A stretch of DNA of 64,000 nucleotides from NCBI GenBank assembly GCA_900109485.1, contig FOAY01000012.1, forward strand, positions 1 to 64,000, written 5' to 3'. Position numbers and translations under genes: made by a program. Position 1 is the stretch's first letter; each line of letters starts with the position of its first letter. This stretch comes from Kosakonia sacchari (lineage in GTDB: Bacteria > Pseudomonadota > Gammaproteobacteria > Enterobacterales > Enterobacteriaceae). This document shows positions 29,375 to 39,234 of this stretch, one piece after another. The notes below the pieces were generated by a model. It saw only the letters and a program-made list of their open reading frames with translations, made no database searches and was not told the origin of the DNA.

Positions 29375-29926
29375 TCAGCGAGCGGCAGGCTCTTTATGCA
29401 CCGCGGTTTCGACTTTAAACGGATCGATGCCGCGTCGCTGCATACGCCAGAAACGAATAATGTTCAGCCCGTTCATCACCAGAAAACTGCCTTCGATCAG
29501 CGTACCGCCAATCGATCCGAGCCAGAAGTTGTGGATCACCCAGCATGCGGTCGAACACCAGATAACGCAGCGCATCGGCAAACCTTTAAAGCGGAACAGC
29601 GCCCAGGTACTGACGATCGTTCCCGCCACCGGCAACAGCTCGATCGGGTTGTGGAATTTTGCCAGCCCCAGCCCGCCGGTCAGCACAATGAACAGCACCA
29701 TCACCCACACATTGCGGGTGCGCAGCGTGATCAGCGTTCGTATCGCGTTGAGCATGGCGCTCGATCCGGCGGGAAATGCGCCCATAAGAAAAAAATGTAC
29801 GCCGATAATGGCGCTATAGAGCGAGAGCTGCTTTTTGAAGCGCCGCTCATCACGATTGATGAAGGTTGTAATACCAATCAGAAAGGCAATGACACCAACG
29901 CCCTGGGCAAGCCAATACGCGGTCAT
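29375..29926 (-). CDS. ygjV: YgjV family inner-membrane protein
   Basis: 183 residues, the E. coli length. Four to five hydrophobic segments are readable (LAQGVGVIAFLIGITTF, LYSAIIGVHFFLMGAF, VWVMVLFIVLTGGLGL, LLPVAGTIVSTWALF, VIWCSTACWVIHNFWL), the pattern of the Imp-YgjV family. The function is unknown. The gene is on the opposite strand to alx with an 11-bp convergent gap. Confidence 0.88.
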   Translation of the reverse strand: MTAYWLAQGVGVIAFLIGITTFINRDERRFKKQLSLYSAIIGVHFFLMGAFPAGSSAMLNAIRTLITLRTRNVWVMVLFIVLTGGLGLAKFHNPIELLPVAGTIVSTWALFRFKGLPMRCVIWCSTACWVIHNFWLGSIGGTLIEGSFLVMNGLNIIRFWRMQRRGIDPFKVETAVHKEPAAR

Positions 29927-29995
29927 GAAAAATCCTTGTCAGGTCCAAAAGAGAAAATGTTACACCAGGTCAGCACTCACGTACTTAGCAAAATA

Positions 29996-30033
29996 TTTCG
30001 CGCCAGGGCTACTTTGGCGGCCCTGGCGCGAAA
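29996..30033 (-). terminator. Terminator of the uxaCA operon
   Basis: A 14-bp perfect stem TTTCGCGCCAGGGC (29996-30009) / GCCCTGGCGCGAAA (30020-30033) with a 10-nt loop lies 12 bp after the uxaA stop. On the minus strand it runs into an AT-rich tract. Confidence 0.85.
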
Positions 30034-30045
30034 GAGAAAGGTCAA

Positions 30046-31533
30046 TCAGAGCGTAACGCCGCTTTTGAAAATCGCTAACTCGCGGAAATCGTTCTTCTCG
30101 TTACAGGTTTGCTTACCGTTAGCGATATCGACAATCACATCAACAAACTCGTTCAGCAGTTGCGGCATCGCTTTGCCGTGAATCAGTTGACCTGCGTCGA
30201 AGTCGATCCAGTGTTTTTTCTTCCCGGCCAGTTCGCTGTTGGTGGCGATTTTCACCGTCGGCACAAAACCGCCGTACGGCGTACCGCGACCGGTACTGAA
30301 CAGCACCATATGGCAGCCAGCACCTGCCAGTGCGCTGGTGGCAACGGCATCGTTACCCGGCGCGCTCAGCAGATTCAGGCCGTGGGTTTTCAAACGTTCG
30401 CCGTAGCGCAGCACATCCACGACCTGGCTGGCCCCTGCTTTTTGCGTACAGCCGAGGGACTTCTCTTCCAGCGTGGTGATGCCGCCTGCTTTGTTACCCG
30501 GCGATGGGTTTTCATAAATCGGCTGATTGTGAGCGATGAAGTACTGTTTGAAGTCGTTCACCATGGTGACGGTCTTCTCAAAGGTACTCTCGTCGCGGCA
30601 ATGGCTCATCAGAATACGCTCAGCACCGAACATTTCCGGCACTTCGGTCAGCACGGTAGTACCGCCGTTACCGATCACATAATCGGAGAAACGACCGAGC
30701 ATCGGGTTCGCGGTAATACCGGACAGGCCGTCTGAGCCGCCGCATTCCAGACCGAATTTCAGCTCGCTCAGTTTACCCGGCTCGCGTTTGTCGTTACGCA
30801 TTGCCTGATAGAGCTCATGCAAATGTTCAAGCCCGGCTTCCACTTCATCGTCCTGGTGTTGGCAAATCATAAAGTGAACGCGTTCCGGGTCGAACTCACC
30901 CAGCGTCTCGCGGAAAGCATCGACCTGGTTGTTTTCGCAACCCAGACCAATCACCAGCACCGCTCCGGCGTTAGGGTGACGCACCATGTTTTGCAGCATG
31001 GTGCGGGTGTTGATGTGGTCGTCGCCCAACTGGGAACAACCATAGGTGTGGCTGAACAGGTAAACGCCGTCGATACCTTCGGCATCCTGGGTCTCTTTCA
31101 GGAAACGGTTCTGGATCTGGCGGGCGATGCCGTTAACGCAGCCCACGGTCGGCAGGATCCACAGTTCGTTGCGGATCCCGACTTCACCCTTTGCGCGACG
31201 GTAGATCTGAATGTCCCGATCCACCGCCTGTGCGCCTTCGTCCTGAAAATCAGGTTGATAGCTATACTCGTCCACATCGCTCAGATTGGTACGCGCGTTA
31301 TGGGAATGAATGTACTCGCCCGGCGCGATATCTGATGTCGCATGACCAATTGGCAGACCATACTTGACAACATTTTCACCTTCGGCAATGGCTTGCAGAG
31401 CAAACTTGTGCCCGCGTACCACCGCCTGGCGCAGCCGAACAGTCTGGTTGTCGACAACGACTTCCGTCCCTTCGGCGAGATCCGCCAGTGCTACCGCAAC
31501 GTTATCCAGCGAATGGATCTTGATGTATTGCAT
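30046..31533 (-). CDS. uxaA: Altronate dehydratase UxaA
   Basis: 495 residues, the same length as E. coli UxaA and nearly identical in motifs: [49 protein letters not shown]. It is a UxaA/GarD-family Fe2+-dependent dehydratase with an N-terminal SAF domain. It turns D-altronate into 2-keto-3-deoxygluconate in the galacturonate pathway. It follows uxaC by 17 bp in the same operon. GarD at 49121 is its paralogue in this window. Confidence 0.97.
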   Translation of the reverse strand: MQYIKIHSLDNVAVALADLAEGTEVVVDNQTVRLRQAVVRGHKFALQAIAEGENVVKYGLPIGHATSDIAPGEYIHSHNARTNLSDVDEYSYQPDFQDEGAQAVDRDIQIYRRAKGEVGIRNELWILPTVGCVNGIARQIQNRFLKETQDAEGIDGVYLFSHTYGCSQLGDDHINTRTMLQNMVRHPNAGAVLVIGLGCENNQVDAFRETLGEFDPERVHFMICQHQDDEVEAGLEHLHELYQAMRNDKREPGKLSELKFGLECGGSDGLSGITANPMLGRFSDYVIGNGGTTVLTEVPEMFGAERILMSHCRDESTFEKTVTMVNDFKQYFIAHNQPIYENPSPGNKAGGITTLEEKSLGCTQKAGASQVVDVLRYGERLKTHGLNLLSAPGNDAVATSALAGAGCHMVLFSTGRGTPYGGFVPTVKIATNSELAGKKKHWIDFDAGQLIHGKAMPQLLNEFVDVIVDIANGKQTCNEKNDFRELAIFKSGVTL

Positions 31534-31550
31534 ATCAACCTCAAACGGCC

Positions 31551-32996
<1,446 letters not shown>

Positions 32997-33174
32997 TTAC
33001 CTTTGATGCTGACAAAGTTATCACACCAATTTCTATAGACCGAAGATATTTTCGTGAGTTGGATCAATAAAAACAGACAAAAATTTACGCTTCTGCGCGA
33101 TAAATACCCCGCCAGACCGCGCCAAATCTGGCTTCTTCCGGCAAAGTTAAAGACCACACAAAGAAAAACACTTT

Positions 33175-33190
33175 TGTGATATCACTCACC
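33175..33190. promoter_or_regulatory. CRP-binding site of uxaCA/exuT
   Basis: TGTGA (33175-33179), six bases, TCACC (33186-33190) matches the CRP consensus TGTGA-N6-TCACA at 9 of 10 positions. It lies 5 bp from the ExuR-like palindrome. Confidence 0.7.
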
Positions 33191-33195
33191 TTTTC

Positions 33196-33212
33196 AAGTT
33201 GTATGACAAGTT
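33196..33212. promoter_or_regulatory. ExuR operator candidate
   Basis: AAGTTGTATGACAAGTT is a 17-bp near-perfect palindrome (6 of 8 pairs) of the kind bound by GntR-family dimers such as ExuR. It is placed between uxaC and exuT next to the CRP site. Confidence 0.6.
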
Positions 33213-33427
33213 ATCTTTCAGCCGTCGAACACATAGCCGACGGAATGCATTCCCGATAACACATTAAATCGGTCTTGACGGTACGGATGCCGGATTAAAA
33301 AACGCTTACTTGTGGCAAGGTTTGGGCCGTACCGGGGACGCTCCCGGTTACGTCCTCCCGTTTTCATCCTCCGAACACGATCGAAGGGTGACCGCGCAAG
33401 CGGTAATAACATAACGATGAGGTTTAC

Positions 33428-34726
33428 ATGCGTAAAATCAAAGGATTACGTTGGTACATGATAGCACTGGTGACGGTCGGCACCGTATTGGGCTATCTGA
33501 CACGTAACACAGTGGCAGCCGCGGCTCCGACATTAATGGAAGAGCTGCACATTTCTACCCAGCAATATTCTTACATCATTGCAGCGTATTCCGCGGCTTA
33601 TACTGTTATGCAGCCTGTAGCCGGCTATGTGCTGGATATTCTGGGCACCAAAATTGGTTACGCCTTCTTCGCGATTACCTGGGCTGTATTCTGCGGCGCA
33701 ACTGCGCTGGCAGGCAGCTGGGGCGGCCTGGCGCTGGCGCGTGGTGCGGTCGGTGCGGCTGAAGCAGCCATGATTCCGGCAGGTCTGAAAGCCGCGTCTG
33801 AATGGTTCCCGGCAAAAGAACGTTCTATCGCCGTCGGCTATTTCAACGTTGGTTCTTCTATCGGCGCCATGATCGCTCCGCCGCTGGTGGTGTGGGCAAT
33901 TGTGATGCACAGCTGGGAAATGGCGTTCATCATCTCTGGTGTGCTGAGCTTTGCATGGGCAATGGCCTGGTTGTTCTTCTATAAACACCCGCGCGACCAG
34001 AAAAAACTGAGCGAAGAAGAACGCGAATACATCATTGGCGGTCAGGAAGCACAGCACCAGACCAACAATGGCAAGAAAATGTCCGTTTGGCAGATCCTGG
34101 GCACCCGTCAGTTCTGGGGTATCGCACTGCCGCGCTTCCTGGCAGAACCGGCCTGGGGTACCTTCAACGCCTGGATCCCGCTGTTCATGTTTAAAGTGTA
34201 CGGTTTCAACCTGAAAGAAATCGCCATGTTCGCCTGGATGCCGATGTTGTTCGCAGACCTGGGTTGTATCGTCGGTGGTTATCTGCCGCCGCTGTTCCAG
34301 CGCGTGTTTGGTGTCAACCTGATCGTTTCCCGTAAAATGGTGGTGACCATGGGCGCGCTGCTGATGATCGGCCCAGGCATGATCGGCCTGTTCACCAGCC
34401 CGTACGTGGCAATTGGTCTGCTGTGCATCGGTGGTTTTGCTCACCAGTCTCTGTCCGGCGCGCTGATTACACTCTCTTCCGACGTCTTTGGTCGTAATGA
34501 AGTGGCAACGGCAAACGGTCTGACCGGTATGGCTGCCTGGACCGCAAGTACGATGTTCGCTCTGGTAGTGGGTGCGCTCGCCGATACTATTGGTTTCAGC
34601 CCGCTGTTCGCTGTGCTGGCACTGTTTGACCTGATGGGCGCCGTGCTGATTTGGGCAGTGCTGAAAAACCAGACCGCCGATGAGGTGGTGAATCATACGG
34701 TTGGCGGAACCGCTGCGCAAAATTAG
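33428..34726 (+). CDS. exuT: Hexuronate transporter ExuT
   Basis: 432 residues, a major facilitator superfamily protein of the anion:cation symporter (ACS) family, with 12 predicted membrane helices in two blocks of six. GAAEAAMIPAGLKAASEWFPAKERSIAVG is the family signature after helix 4. It imports galacturonate and glucuronate with protons. The codon choice here is noticeably biased to optimal codons, suggesting high expression when induced. A paralogue of the same family, GarP, lies at 47361. Confidence 0.95.
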   Translation: MRKIKGLRWYMIALVTVGTVLGYLTRNTVAAAAPTLMEELHISTQQYSYIIAAYSAAYTVMQPVAGYVLDILGTKIGYAFFAITWAVFCGATALAGSWGGLALARGAVGAAEAAMIPAGLKAASEWFPAKERSIAVGYFNVGSSIGAMIAPPLVVWAIVMHSWEMAFIISGVLSFAWAMAWLFFYKHPRDQKKLSEEEREYIIGGQEAQHQTNNGKKMSVWQILGTRQFWGIALPRFLAEPAWGTFNAWIPLFMFKVYGFNLKEIAMFAWMPMLFADLGCIVGGYLPPLFQRVFGVNLIVSRKMVVTMGALLMIGPGMIGLFTSPYVAIGLLCIGGFAHQSLSGALITLSSDVFGRNEVATANGLTGMAAWTASTMFALVVGALADTIGFSPLFAVLALFDLMGAVLIWAVLKNQTADEVVNHTVGGTAAQN

Positions 34727-34757
34727 CGATTCACGAAAGTATGACAGAACGATGTAA

Positions 34758-34780
34758 AAGCCGCCTCAAGGCGGCTTTTT
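34758..34780 (+). terminator. Terminator of exuT
   Basis: Stem AAGCCGCC (34758-34765) and GGCGGCTT (34770-34777) with a TCAA loop and a T-run lies in the exuT-exuR gap. Confidence 0.88.
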
Positions 34781-34857
34781 CGTCACAGATGATGGTGAGA
34801 ATGCGGTAAAAGTGGTATAACAAATCTACTCTCGCCTTTCTTTCCCCTGGAGCTTAT

Positions 34858-35634
34858 ATGGAAATTTCCGAGTCACGTCGTTTGTACCAGCAGCTTGCCG
34901 CCGAGCTTAAGAACCGTATCGAGCAAGGTGTGTATCTTGTGGGGGACAAACTGCCCGCTGAGCGCTTTATTGCCGATGAGAAAAGCGTCAGCCGGACCGT
35001 GGTTCGCGAAGCGATCATTATGCTGGAAGTGGAAGGGTACGTTGAAGTTCGCAAAGGCTCCGGCATCCATGTCATTTCCAACCAGCCGCGCCATACGCAA
35101 GCGCCGGATGAGAGCCTGGAGTTTGCCAATTACGGCCCGTTTGAACTGTTGCAGGCACGTCAGCTTATCGAGAGTAATATCGCTGAATTCGCCGCCACTC
35201 AGGTGACGAAACAGGACATTATGAAGCTGATGGAAATCCAGGATAACGCCCGCAAAGAGAAGTGCTTTCGCGATTCAGAATGGGATTTGCAATTCCATGT
35301 GCAGGTCGCACTGGCCACGCAAAATAGCGCACTGGCGGCGATTGTCGAGAAGATGTGGACGCAGCGCGTACATAACCCGTACTGGAAAAAACTGCACGAT
35401 CATATTGATTTACGCACCGTCGATAACTGGTGTGACGATCATGACCAAATTCTGAAGGCGCTAATCCGCAAAGATCCGCACGCGGCGAAAGTGGCGATGT
35501 GGCAGCATCTGGAAAACACCAAGCAGATGCTGTTTAACGAAACCAGCGATGATTTTGAGTTCAACGCTGATCGCTACCTGTTTGCCGAAAACCCGGTGGT
35601 CCATCTTGACGCTGCCGCTACCGGCACGAAATAA
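34858..35634 (+). CDS. exuR: Hexuronate-responsive GntR-family repressor ExuR
   Basis: 258 residues, the E. coli length. The N-terminal winged helix ([50 protein letters not shown]) is of the FadR subfamily. The C-terminal all-helical FCD domain carries metal/ligand residues in [11 protein letters not shown] and CDDHDQI. It represses exuT, uxaCA and its own gene; fructuronate or tagaturonate relieve repression in E. coli. It follows exuT on the same strand behind a terminator, so it has its own promoter. Confidence 0.95.
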   Translation: MEISESRRLYQQLAAELKNRIEQGVYLVGDKLPAERFIADEKSVSRTVVREAIIMLEVEGYVEVRKGSGIHVISNQPRHTQAPDESLEFANYGPFELLQARQLIESNIAEFAATQVTKQDIMKLMEIQDNARKEKCFRDSEWDLQFHVQVALATQNSALAAIVEKMWTQRVHNPYWKKLHDHIDLRTVDNWCDDHDQILKALIRKDPHAAKVAMWQHLENTKQMLFNETSDDFEFNADRYLFAENPVVHLDAAATGTK

Positions 35635-35972
35635 AAAACCGCTATCCAGGCGCACACTTACGCTGCGCCGCCCTCCTTTTTGGGTCAGTGAATGGTATAG
35701 AGTGTCAGCCTTTGTAAATACCCTCGCCACCCCCTCTCCTGGCAAGCAAAATCGGTTGCGAGCGTTATTCTGACTGACGCACACGGTCAGCTTTTGTTAC
35801 AATTAGATGCATTTCGCCATTGAATGAGTTAGCGCTTACTCACAGCGTCTTTTAGCTGCATAACAATCGCACCCGGATGTGCCATGCGCGGTCATAATAT
35901 ATTAGAGCCCGCCGCCGTGTTGTTCTGTGCCAGTAACAGACGTGACGTAAACCGATGTACCAGGAACACCGA
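35635..35972. other. Non-coding region between exuR and yqjA
   Basis: 338 bp with no convincing frame. A short inverted repeat TGAGTTAGCGCTTACTCA is at about 35825-35842. E. coli yqjA is activated by CpxR, but no clean GTAAA-N5-GTAAA box was found by eye. The yqjA ribosome binding site CAGGA is at 35961-35965. Confidence 0.4.
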
Positions 35973-36635
35973 ATGGAACTTTTAAGCCAATTACTCCATG
36001 CCCTCTGGAGCCAGGATTTCGAAACGCTTTCGCATCCCGGCATGATCGGCATGCTCTATTTTGTTTTATTTGTCATCTTATTTCTGGAAAACGGTCTGCT
36101 TCCGGCGGCGTTTCTGCCTGGTGATAGTCTTCTGGTGCTGATCGGCGTGTTGATTGCCAAAGGCGCTCTGGGCTACCCGCAAACCATCCTCCTCCTGACC
36201 GTTGCGGCCAGCCTTGGCTGCTGGCTGAGCTACATCCAGGGACGATGGCTTGGCAATACGCGCATCGTACAAAACTGGCTGTCGCATCTGCCCGCACATT
36301 ATCACCAGCGCGCGCATCACCTGTTCCATAAGCATGGGCTTTCCGCGCTGTTAATCGGGCGTTTTATTGCCTTTGTTCGCACATTGTTGCCAACGATTGC
36401 CGGACTTTCTGGTCTGAGTAATGCACGCTTTCAGTTCTTCAACTGGATGAGCGGCCTGCTGTGGGTGTTGATTCTGACATCGCTCGGTTACCTGCTGGGT
36501 AAGACGCCCGTGTTTCGTAAGTATGAAGATGCACTGATGTCCTGCCTGATGTTGCTTCCGGTCGTATTACTGGTGATTGGCCTGGTCGGCTCACTGGTGG
36601 TGCTGTGGAAGAAAAAATATCGCGATCGAGGCTAA
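35973..36635 (+). CDS. yqjA: YqjA, DedA-family inner-membrane protein
   Basis: 220 residues from ATG 35973, the E. coli length (an upstream ATG at 35955 would add six residues). The DedA/SNARE-associated (VTT) core is visible: [23 protein letters not shown] with the essential Glu and Asp, GRWLG, and [18 protein letters not shown] with the essential Arg. Members are linked to lipid-carrier recycling and to proton-dependent transport; E. coli YqjA is needed at alkaline pH and works redundantly with YghB in cell division and drug tolerance. It forms an operon with mzrA 4 bp downstream. Confidence 0.94.
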   Translation: MELLSQLLHALWSQDFETLSHPGMIGMLYFVLFVILFLENGLLPAAFLPGDSLLVLIGVLIAKGALGYPQTILLLTVAASLGCWLSYIQGRWLGNTRIVQNWLSHLPAHYHQRAHHLFHKHGLSALLIGRFIAFVRTLLPTIAGLSGLSNARFQFFNWMSGLLWVLILTSLGYLLGKTPVFRKYEDALMSCLMLLPVVLLVIGLVGSLVVLWKKKYRDRG

Positions 36636-36639
36636 GAAC

Positions 36640-37026
36640 ATGGCATTGCAACGTCCCTTCCTGCGCCGGTTATTCATAGGCTTAATGACGATGGCGATTT
36701 TCAGCGTCATGTTTATTGCATGGGCGACGCTGCAAAACCGCGAATCCACGCTGGCGATTCGCCCGGCGATGCAGAACGTCAGCGTGCCGGATGGTTTCTC
36801 CGTCTGGCACCATCTGGATGCCAACGGCATACAATTCAAAAGTATTACGCCGAAAAACGATACGTTATTGATTACTTTCGAATCCAGCGACCAAAGCGCA
36901 GCGGCGAAAGCCGTCCTCGATCGTACCTTGCCCCGTGGCTATATCGTCGCTGCCCTGGATGATGACAACGGCCAACCCTCTGCGTGGCTGGCGCTTCTGC
37001 GCAATACCACTCACCGATTCGGTTAA
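36640..37026 (+). CDS. mzrA: MzrA, modulator of EnvZ/OmpR
   Basis: 128 residues from ATG 36640 (E. coli MzrA 127). It is a single-pass inner-membrane protein: a basic N-terminus, a membrane helix at about 10-30 (LFIGLMTMAIFSVMFIAWATL), then a periplasmic domain with PDGFSVWHHLDANGI and SITPKNDTLLITFESSDQSAAAKAVLDRTLP matching the E. coli protein. MzrA binds the sensor kinase EnvZ and connects it to the Cpx envelope stress response. It lies 4 bp after yqjA, as in E. coli. Confidence 0.92.
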   Translation: MALQRPFLRRLFIGLMTMAIFSVMFIAWATLQNRESTLAIRPAMQNVSVPDGFSVWHHLDANGIQFKSITPKNDTLLITFESSDQSAAAKAVLDRTLPRGYIVAALDDDNGQPSAWLALLRNTTHRFG

Positions 37027-37170
37027 TCCTTCCAGGATTCTGAATCTTTTCACTTACTTTGGTGTTTAGCGGTTTACTTACTATGCTTGAGTAAACGGAA
37101 CCAGGGTTCACTTTGTACAACTGGATGCTGGCGCAACGACCGTTTCGCTGGCCAACAATGGAAGGTTTCG

Positions 37171-37542
37171 ATGATGAAAAACCGCATCGCACTGGCGTTG
37201 GTTCTTCTTTCTCTGAGCGCTGTTGCACAGGCTGCAAGCCCCTGTCAGGAGAAAGAACATGATATCCAGCGTGAAATCAGTTATGCCGAAAAGCATAACA
37301 ACCAGAGCCGAATTGTGGGGCTGAAAAAGGCGCTGCGTGAAATGCGCGCTAACTGTTCAGATACCCAACTCCGCGCCGCCCACCAGAAAAAAATAGCCGA
37401 GCAGAAAGAAGAGGTTGCCGAGCGCCGTCGCGATCTGGCGGAAGCAAAGCAGAAAGGCGACGCAGAGAAAATAAGCAAACGCGAACACAAGCTGAAAGAA
37501 GCACAGCTTGAGCTAAAAGAGCTGGAGGCTCGCGATTACTGA
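37171..37542 (+). CDS. yqjC: YqjC, periplasmic DUF1090 protein
   Basis: 123 residues from ATG 37171 with GGAAGG upstream; a longer frame from 37087 lacks a signal. The signal peptide MMKNRIALALVLLSLSAVAQA is clear and leaves a mature, highly charged, helical protein (KEHDIQREISYAEKHNNQ, then Lys/Glu/Ala heptads to the end) with two cysteines that could form a disulfide. It is of the DUF1090 family; function is unknown beyond osmotic or acid stress association. It is first of the group yqjCDEK. Confidence 0.88.
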   Translation: MMKNRIALALVLLSLSAVAQAASPCQEKEHDIQREISYAEKHNNQSRIVGLKKALREMRANCSDTQLRAAHQKKIAEQKEEVAERRRDLAEAKQKGDAEKISKREHKLKEAQLELKELEARDY

Positions 37543-37581
37543 TTTTTAAGGACGTTACCACTCACTCACCTGGAGAAAATT

Positions 37582-37884
37582 ATGTCAAAAGATAATGCCG
37601 ATCATTTGCGCGCTGAACTGAAATCCCTCGCGGATACGCTGGAAGAAGTGCTGAGTAATTCTGGTGAAAAATCGAAAGAAGAGCTGAGTAAATTGCGTGG
37701 AAAAGCTGAGCAGGCTTTGCGTGACAGTCGTCATCGCCTCGGCGAAACGGGCGATGTTATCGCCAAACAAACGCGTGAAGCCGCCGCCCGTACTGACGAA
37801 TATGTCCGCGAAAACCCATGGGCCAGTGTGGGCATCGGCGCCGCGATTGGGGTGGTGTTGGGCGTGCTGCTGACGCGTCGTTGA
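37582..37884 (+). CDS. yqjD: YqjD, membrane-anchored ribosome-associated DUF883 protein
   Basis: 100 residues. The amphipathic helical body (residues 1-75) is followed by a single C-terminal membrane helix WASVGIGAAIGVVLGVLL ending TRR, the DUF883/ElaB/YgaM pattern. E. coli YqjD binds 70S and 100S ribosomes and anchors them to the inner membrane in stationary phase. It is followed after 1 bp by yqjE. Confidence 0.93.
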   Translation: MSKDNADHLRAELKSLADTLEEVLSNSGEKSKEELSKLRGKAEQALRDSRHRLGETGDVIAKQTREAAARTDEYVRENPWASVGIGAAIGVVLGVLLTRR

Positions 37885-37885
37885 T

Positions 37886-38284
37886 ATGACGGAGCCACGA
37901 CACGCGCAGGGGCCAGGCAAAAGCGCGCTGGGGATTGGTCAACGTATTCTGACGATCCTTGTAGAGATGGTTGAGACCCGCCTGCGGCTGGCGGTTGTCG
38001 AGCTGGAAGAAGAGAAAGCCAATCTGTTCCAGCTGTTGATGATGCTGGGTCTGACCATGCTTTTTGCCGCATTTGGCCTGATGAGTCTGATGGTGCTGAT
38101 TATTTGGGCCATTGATCCGCAATATCGCCTGAACGCGATGATTGCCACCACGGTAGTGTTGCTGGTGCTGGCGCTGATTGGCGGCATCTGGACGCTACGC
38201 AAAGCGCGCGCATCAACACTGCTGCGTCATACCCGACAGGAGCTTGAAAATGACCGCGCCCTGCTGGAGGATGATAAATCGTGA
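37886..38284 (+). CDS. yqjE: YqjE, phage-holin-like inner-membrane protein
   Basis: 132 residues (E. coli 134). Two long membrane helices at about 50-75 (LLMMLGLTMLFAAFGLMSLMVLIIWAI) and 80-105 (MIATTVVLLVLALIGGIWTL) lie between charged helices, the YqjE/DUF1469 holin-superfamily pattern. It starts 1 bp after the yqjD stop, and its stop overlaps the yqjK start (GTGA at 38281-38284), so the three are translationally coupled. Confidence 0.9.
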   Translation: MTEPRHAQGPGKSALGIGQRILTILVEMVETRLRLAVVELEEEKANLFQLLMMLGLTMLFAAFGLMSLMVLIIWAIDPQYRLNAMIATTVVLLVLALIGGIWTLRKARASTLLRHTRQELENDRALLEDDKS

Positions 38285-38571
38285 GCAGCAAAGCAGAGCG
38301 TCTGAAACGTAAAGCGCGCCTGCTCAGCGAGATCCAGCAGCAACGGCTGGATCTCACCGCCGGGCGTCGCGACTGGCTTGAAGCGACCAGCCCTTATGAT
38401 CGCGGCTGGAATACCCTGCTCAGCCTGCGTTCATGGGCATTAATTGGCAGCAGCGCGCTCGCTATCTGGTCGGTTCGCCATCCGAATATGCTGGTGCGCT
38501 GGGGTAAACGCGGTCTCGGTATCTGGAGCCTGTGGCGCCTGGTTAAAACCACGCTCAACTCACCGCGTTAA
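38281..38571 (+). CDS. yqjK: YqjK, small uncharacterised protein of the yqjCDEK operon
   Basis: 96 residues from a GTG start overlapping the yqjE stop. It has a basic N-terminal helix (KAERLKRKARLLSEIQQQRLDLTAGRRDW) and one hydrophobic stretch (LLSLRSWALIGSSALAIWSV), then a basic tail. It matches the YqjK-like family. The function is unknown; genetic linkage with YqjD and YqjE suggests a shared membrane complex. Confidence 0.86.
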   Translation: MSSKAERLKRKARLLSEIQQQRLDLTAGRRDWLEATSPYDRGWNTLLSLRSWALIGSSALAIWSVRHPNMLVRWGKRGLGIWSLWRLVKTTLNSPR

Positions 38572-38765
38572 TGCGTTAAGGGCGGTCACGACGATCGCCC
38601 TTTTCTTCTTGCTCAGTTTTTTTGATAAAATTCGACAGTTTTCCTTGCTAACAATCTTTTCCCGCCACGATTACTATCCTCTCCATCGACAGCAAGCACG
38701 CGGCATCTGCCCGTAATTGCACACTATTTACTGATAGCCGCGGTAGTGGCCCCCTGGAGAGAAAG

Positions 38766-39158
38766 ATGAAAAAATTAGAAGATGTTGGTTTTCTGGTCGC
38801 ACGTATCCTGATGCCGATTCTGTTTATCGTGGCTGGCTGGGGAAAAATTACCGGTTATGCAGGTACACAGCAGTATATGGAAGCAATGGGCGTGCCGGGG
38901 TTCCTGCTGCCGTTGACCATCCTGCTTGAGTTCGGCGGCGGTCTGGCGATCCTGTTCGGTTTCCTGACCCGTACCACCGCGCTGTTCACTGCGGGCTTCA
39001 CACTGCTGACGGCATTCCTCTTCCACAGCAACTTTGCGGAAGGCGTGAACTCACTGATGTTTATGAAAAACCTGACCATCGCTGGCGGTTATCTGCTGCT
39101 GGGCATCACCGGGCCGGGTGCCATCAGTCTCGACCGCGTGCTGAATAAAAAATGGTAA
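38766..39158 (+). CDS. yqjF: YqjF, DoxX-family membrane protein
   Basis: 130 residues with four membrane helices and the DoxX motifs RILMPILFIVAGWGKITGYAGT and PLTILLEFGGGLAILFGF. DoxX-like proteins are quinol-linked or redox-associated membrane proteins. E. coli YqjF has been linked to response to nitroaromatic compounds through YhaJ and YhaM. A terminator follows before yqjG. Confidence 0.92.
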   Translation: MKKLEDVGFLVARILMPILFIVAGWGKITGYAGTQQYMEAMGVPGFLLPLTILLEFGGGLAILFGFLTRTTALFTAGFTLLTAFLFHSNFAEGVNSLMFMKNLTIAGGYLLLGITGPGAISLDRVLNKKW

Positions 39159-39183
39159 GCGCTCTATACTGAGTAAAGAGATC

Positions 39184-39212
39184 AAAGCGAGGAGTTCACT
39201 CCTCGCTTTTTT
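39184..39212 (+). terminator. Terminator/attenuator between yqjF and yqjG
   Basis: Stem AAAGCGAGGAG (39184-39194) and CTCCTCGCTTT (39199-39209) with a TTCA loop and T-run lies 26 bp after yqjF. It ends only 9 nt before the yqjG ribosome binding site, so it could also set the level of read-through into yqjG. Confidence 0.85.
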
Positions 39213-39234
39213 GCTATCAGAAGGAGGAAGCAAA

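Noticed and set aside
33533-34720. 395-residue open frame antisense to exuT
   Set aside because: It is the mirror frame of a codon-biased gene; composition is His/Gln/Arg-rich, with no domain and no ribosome binding site.
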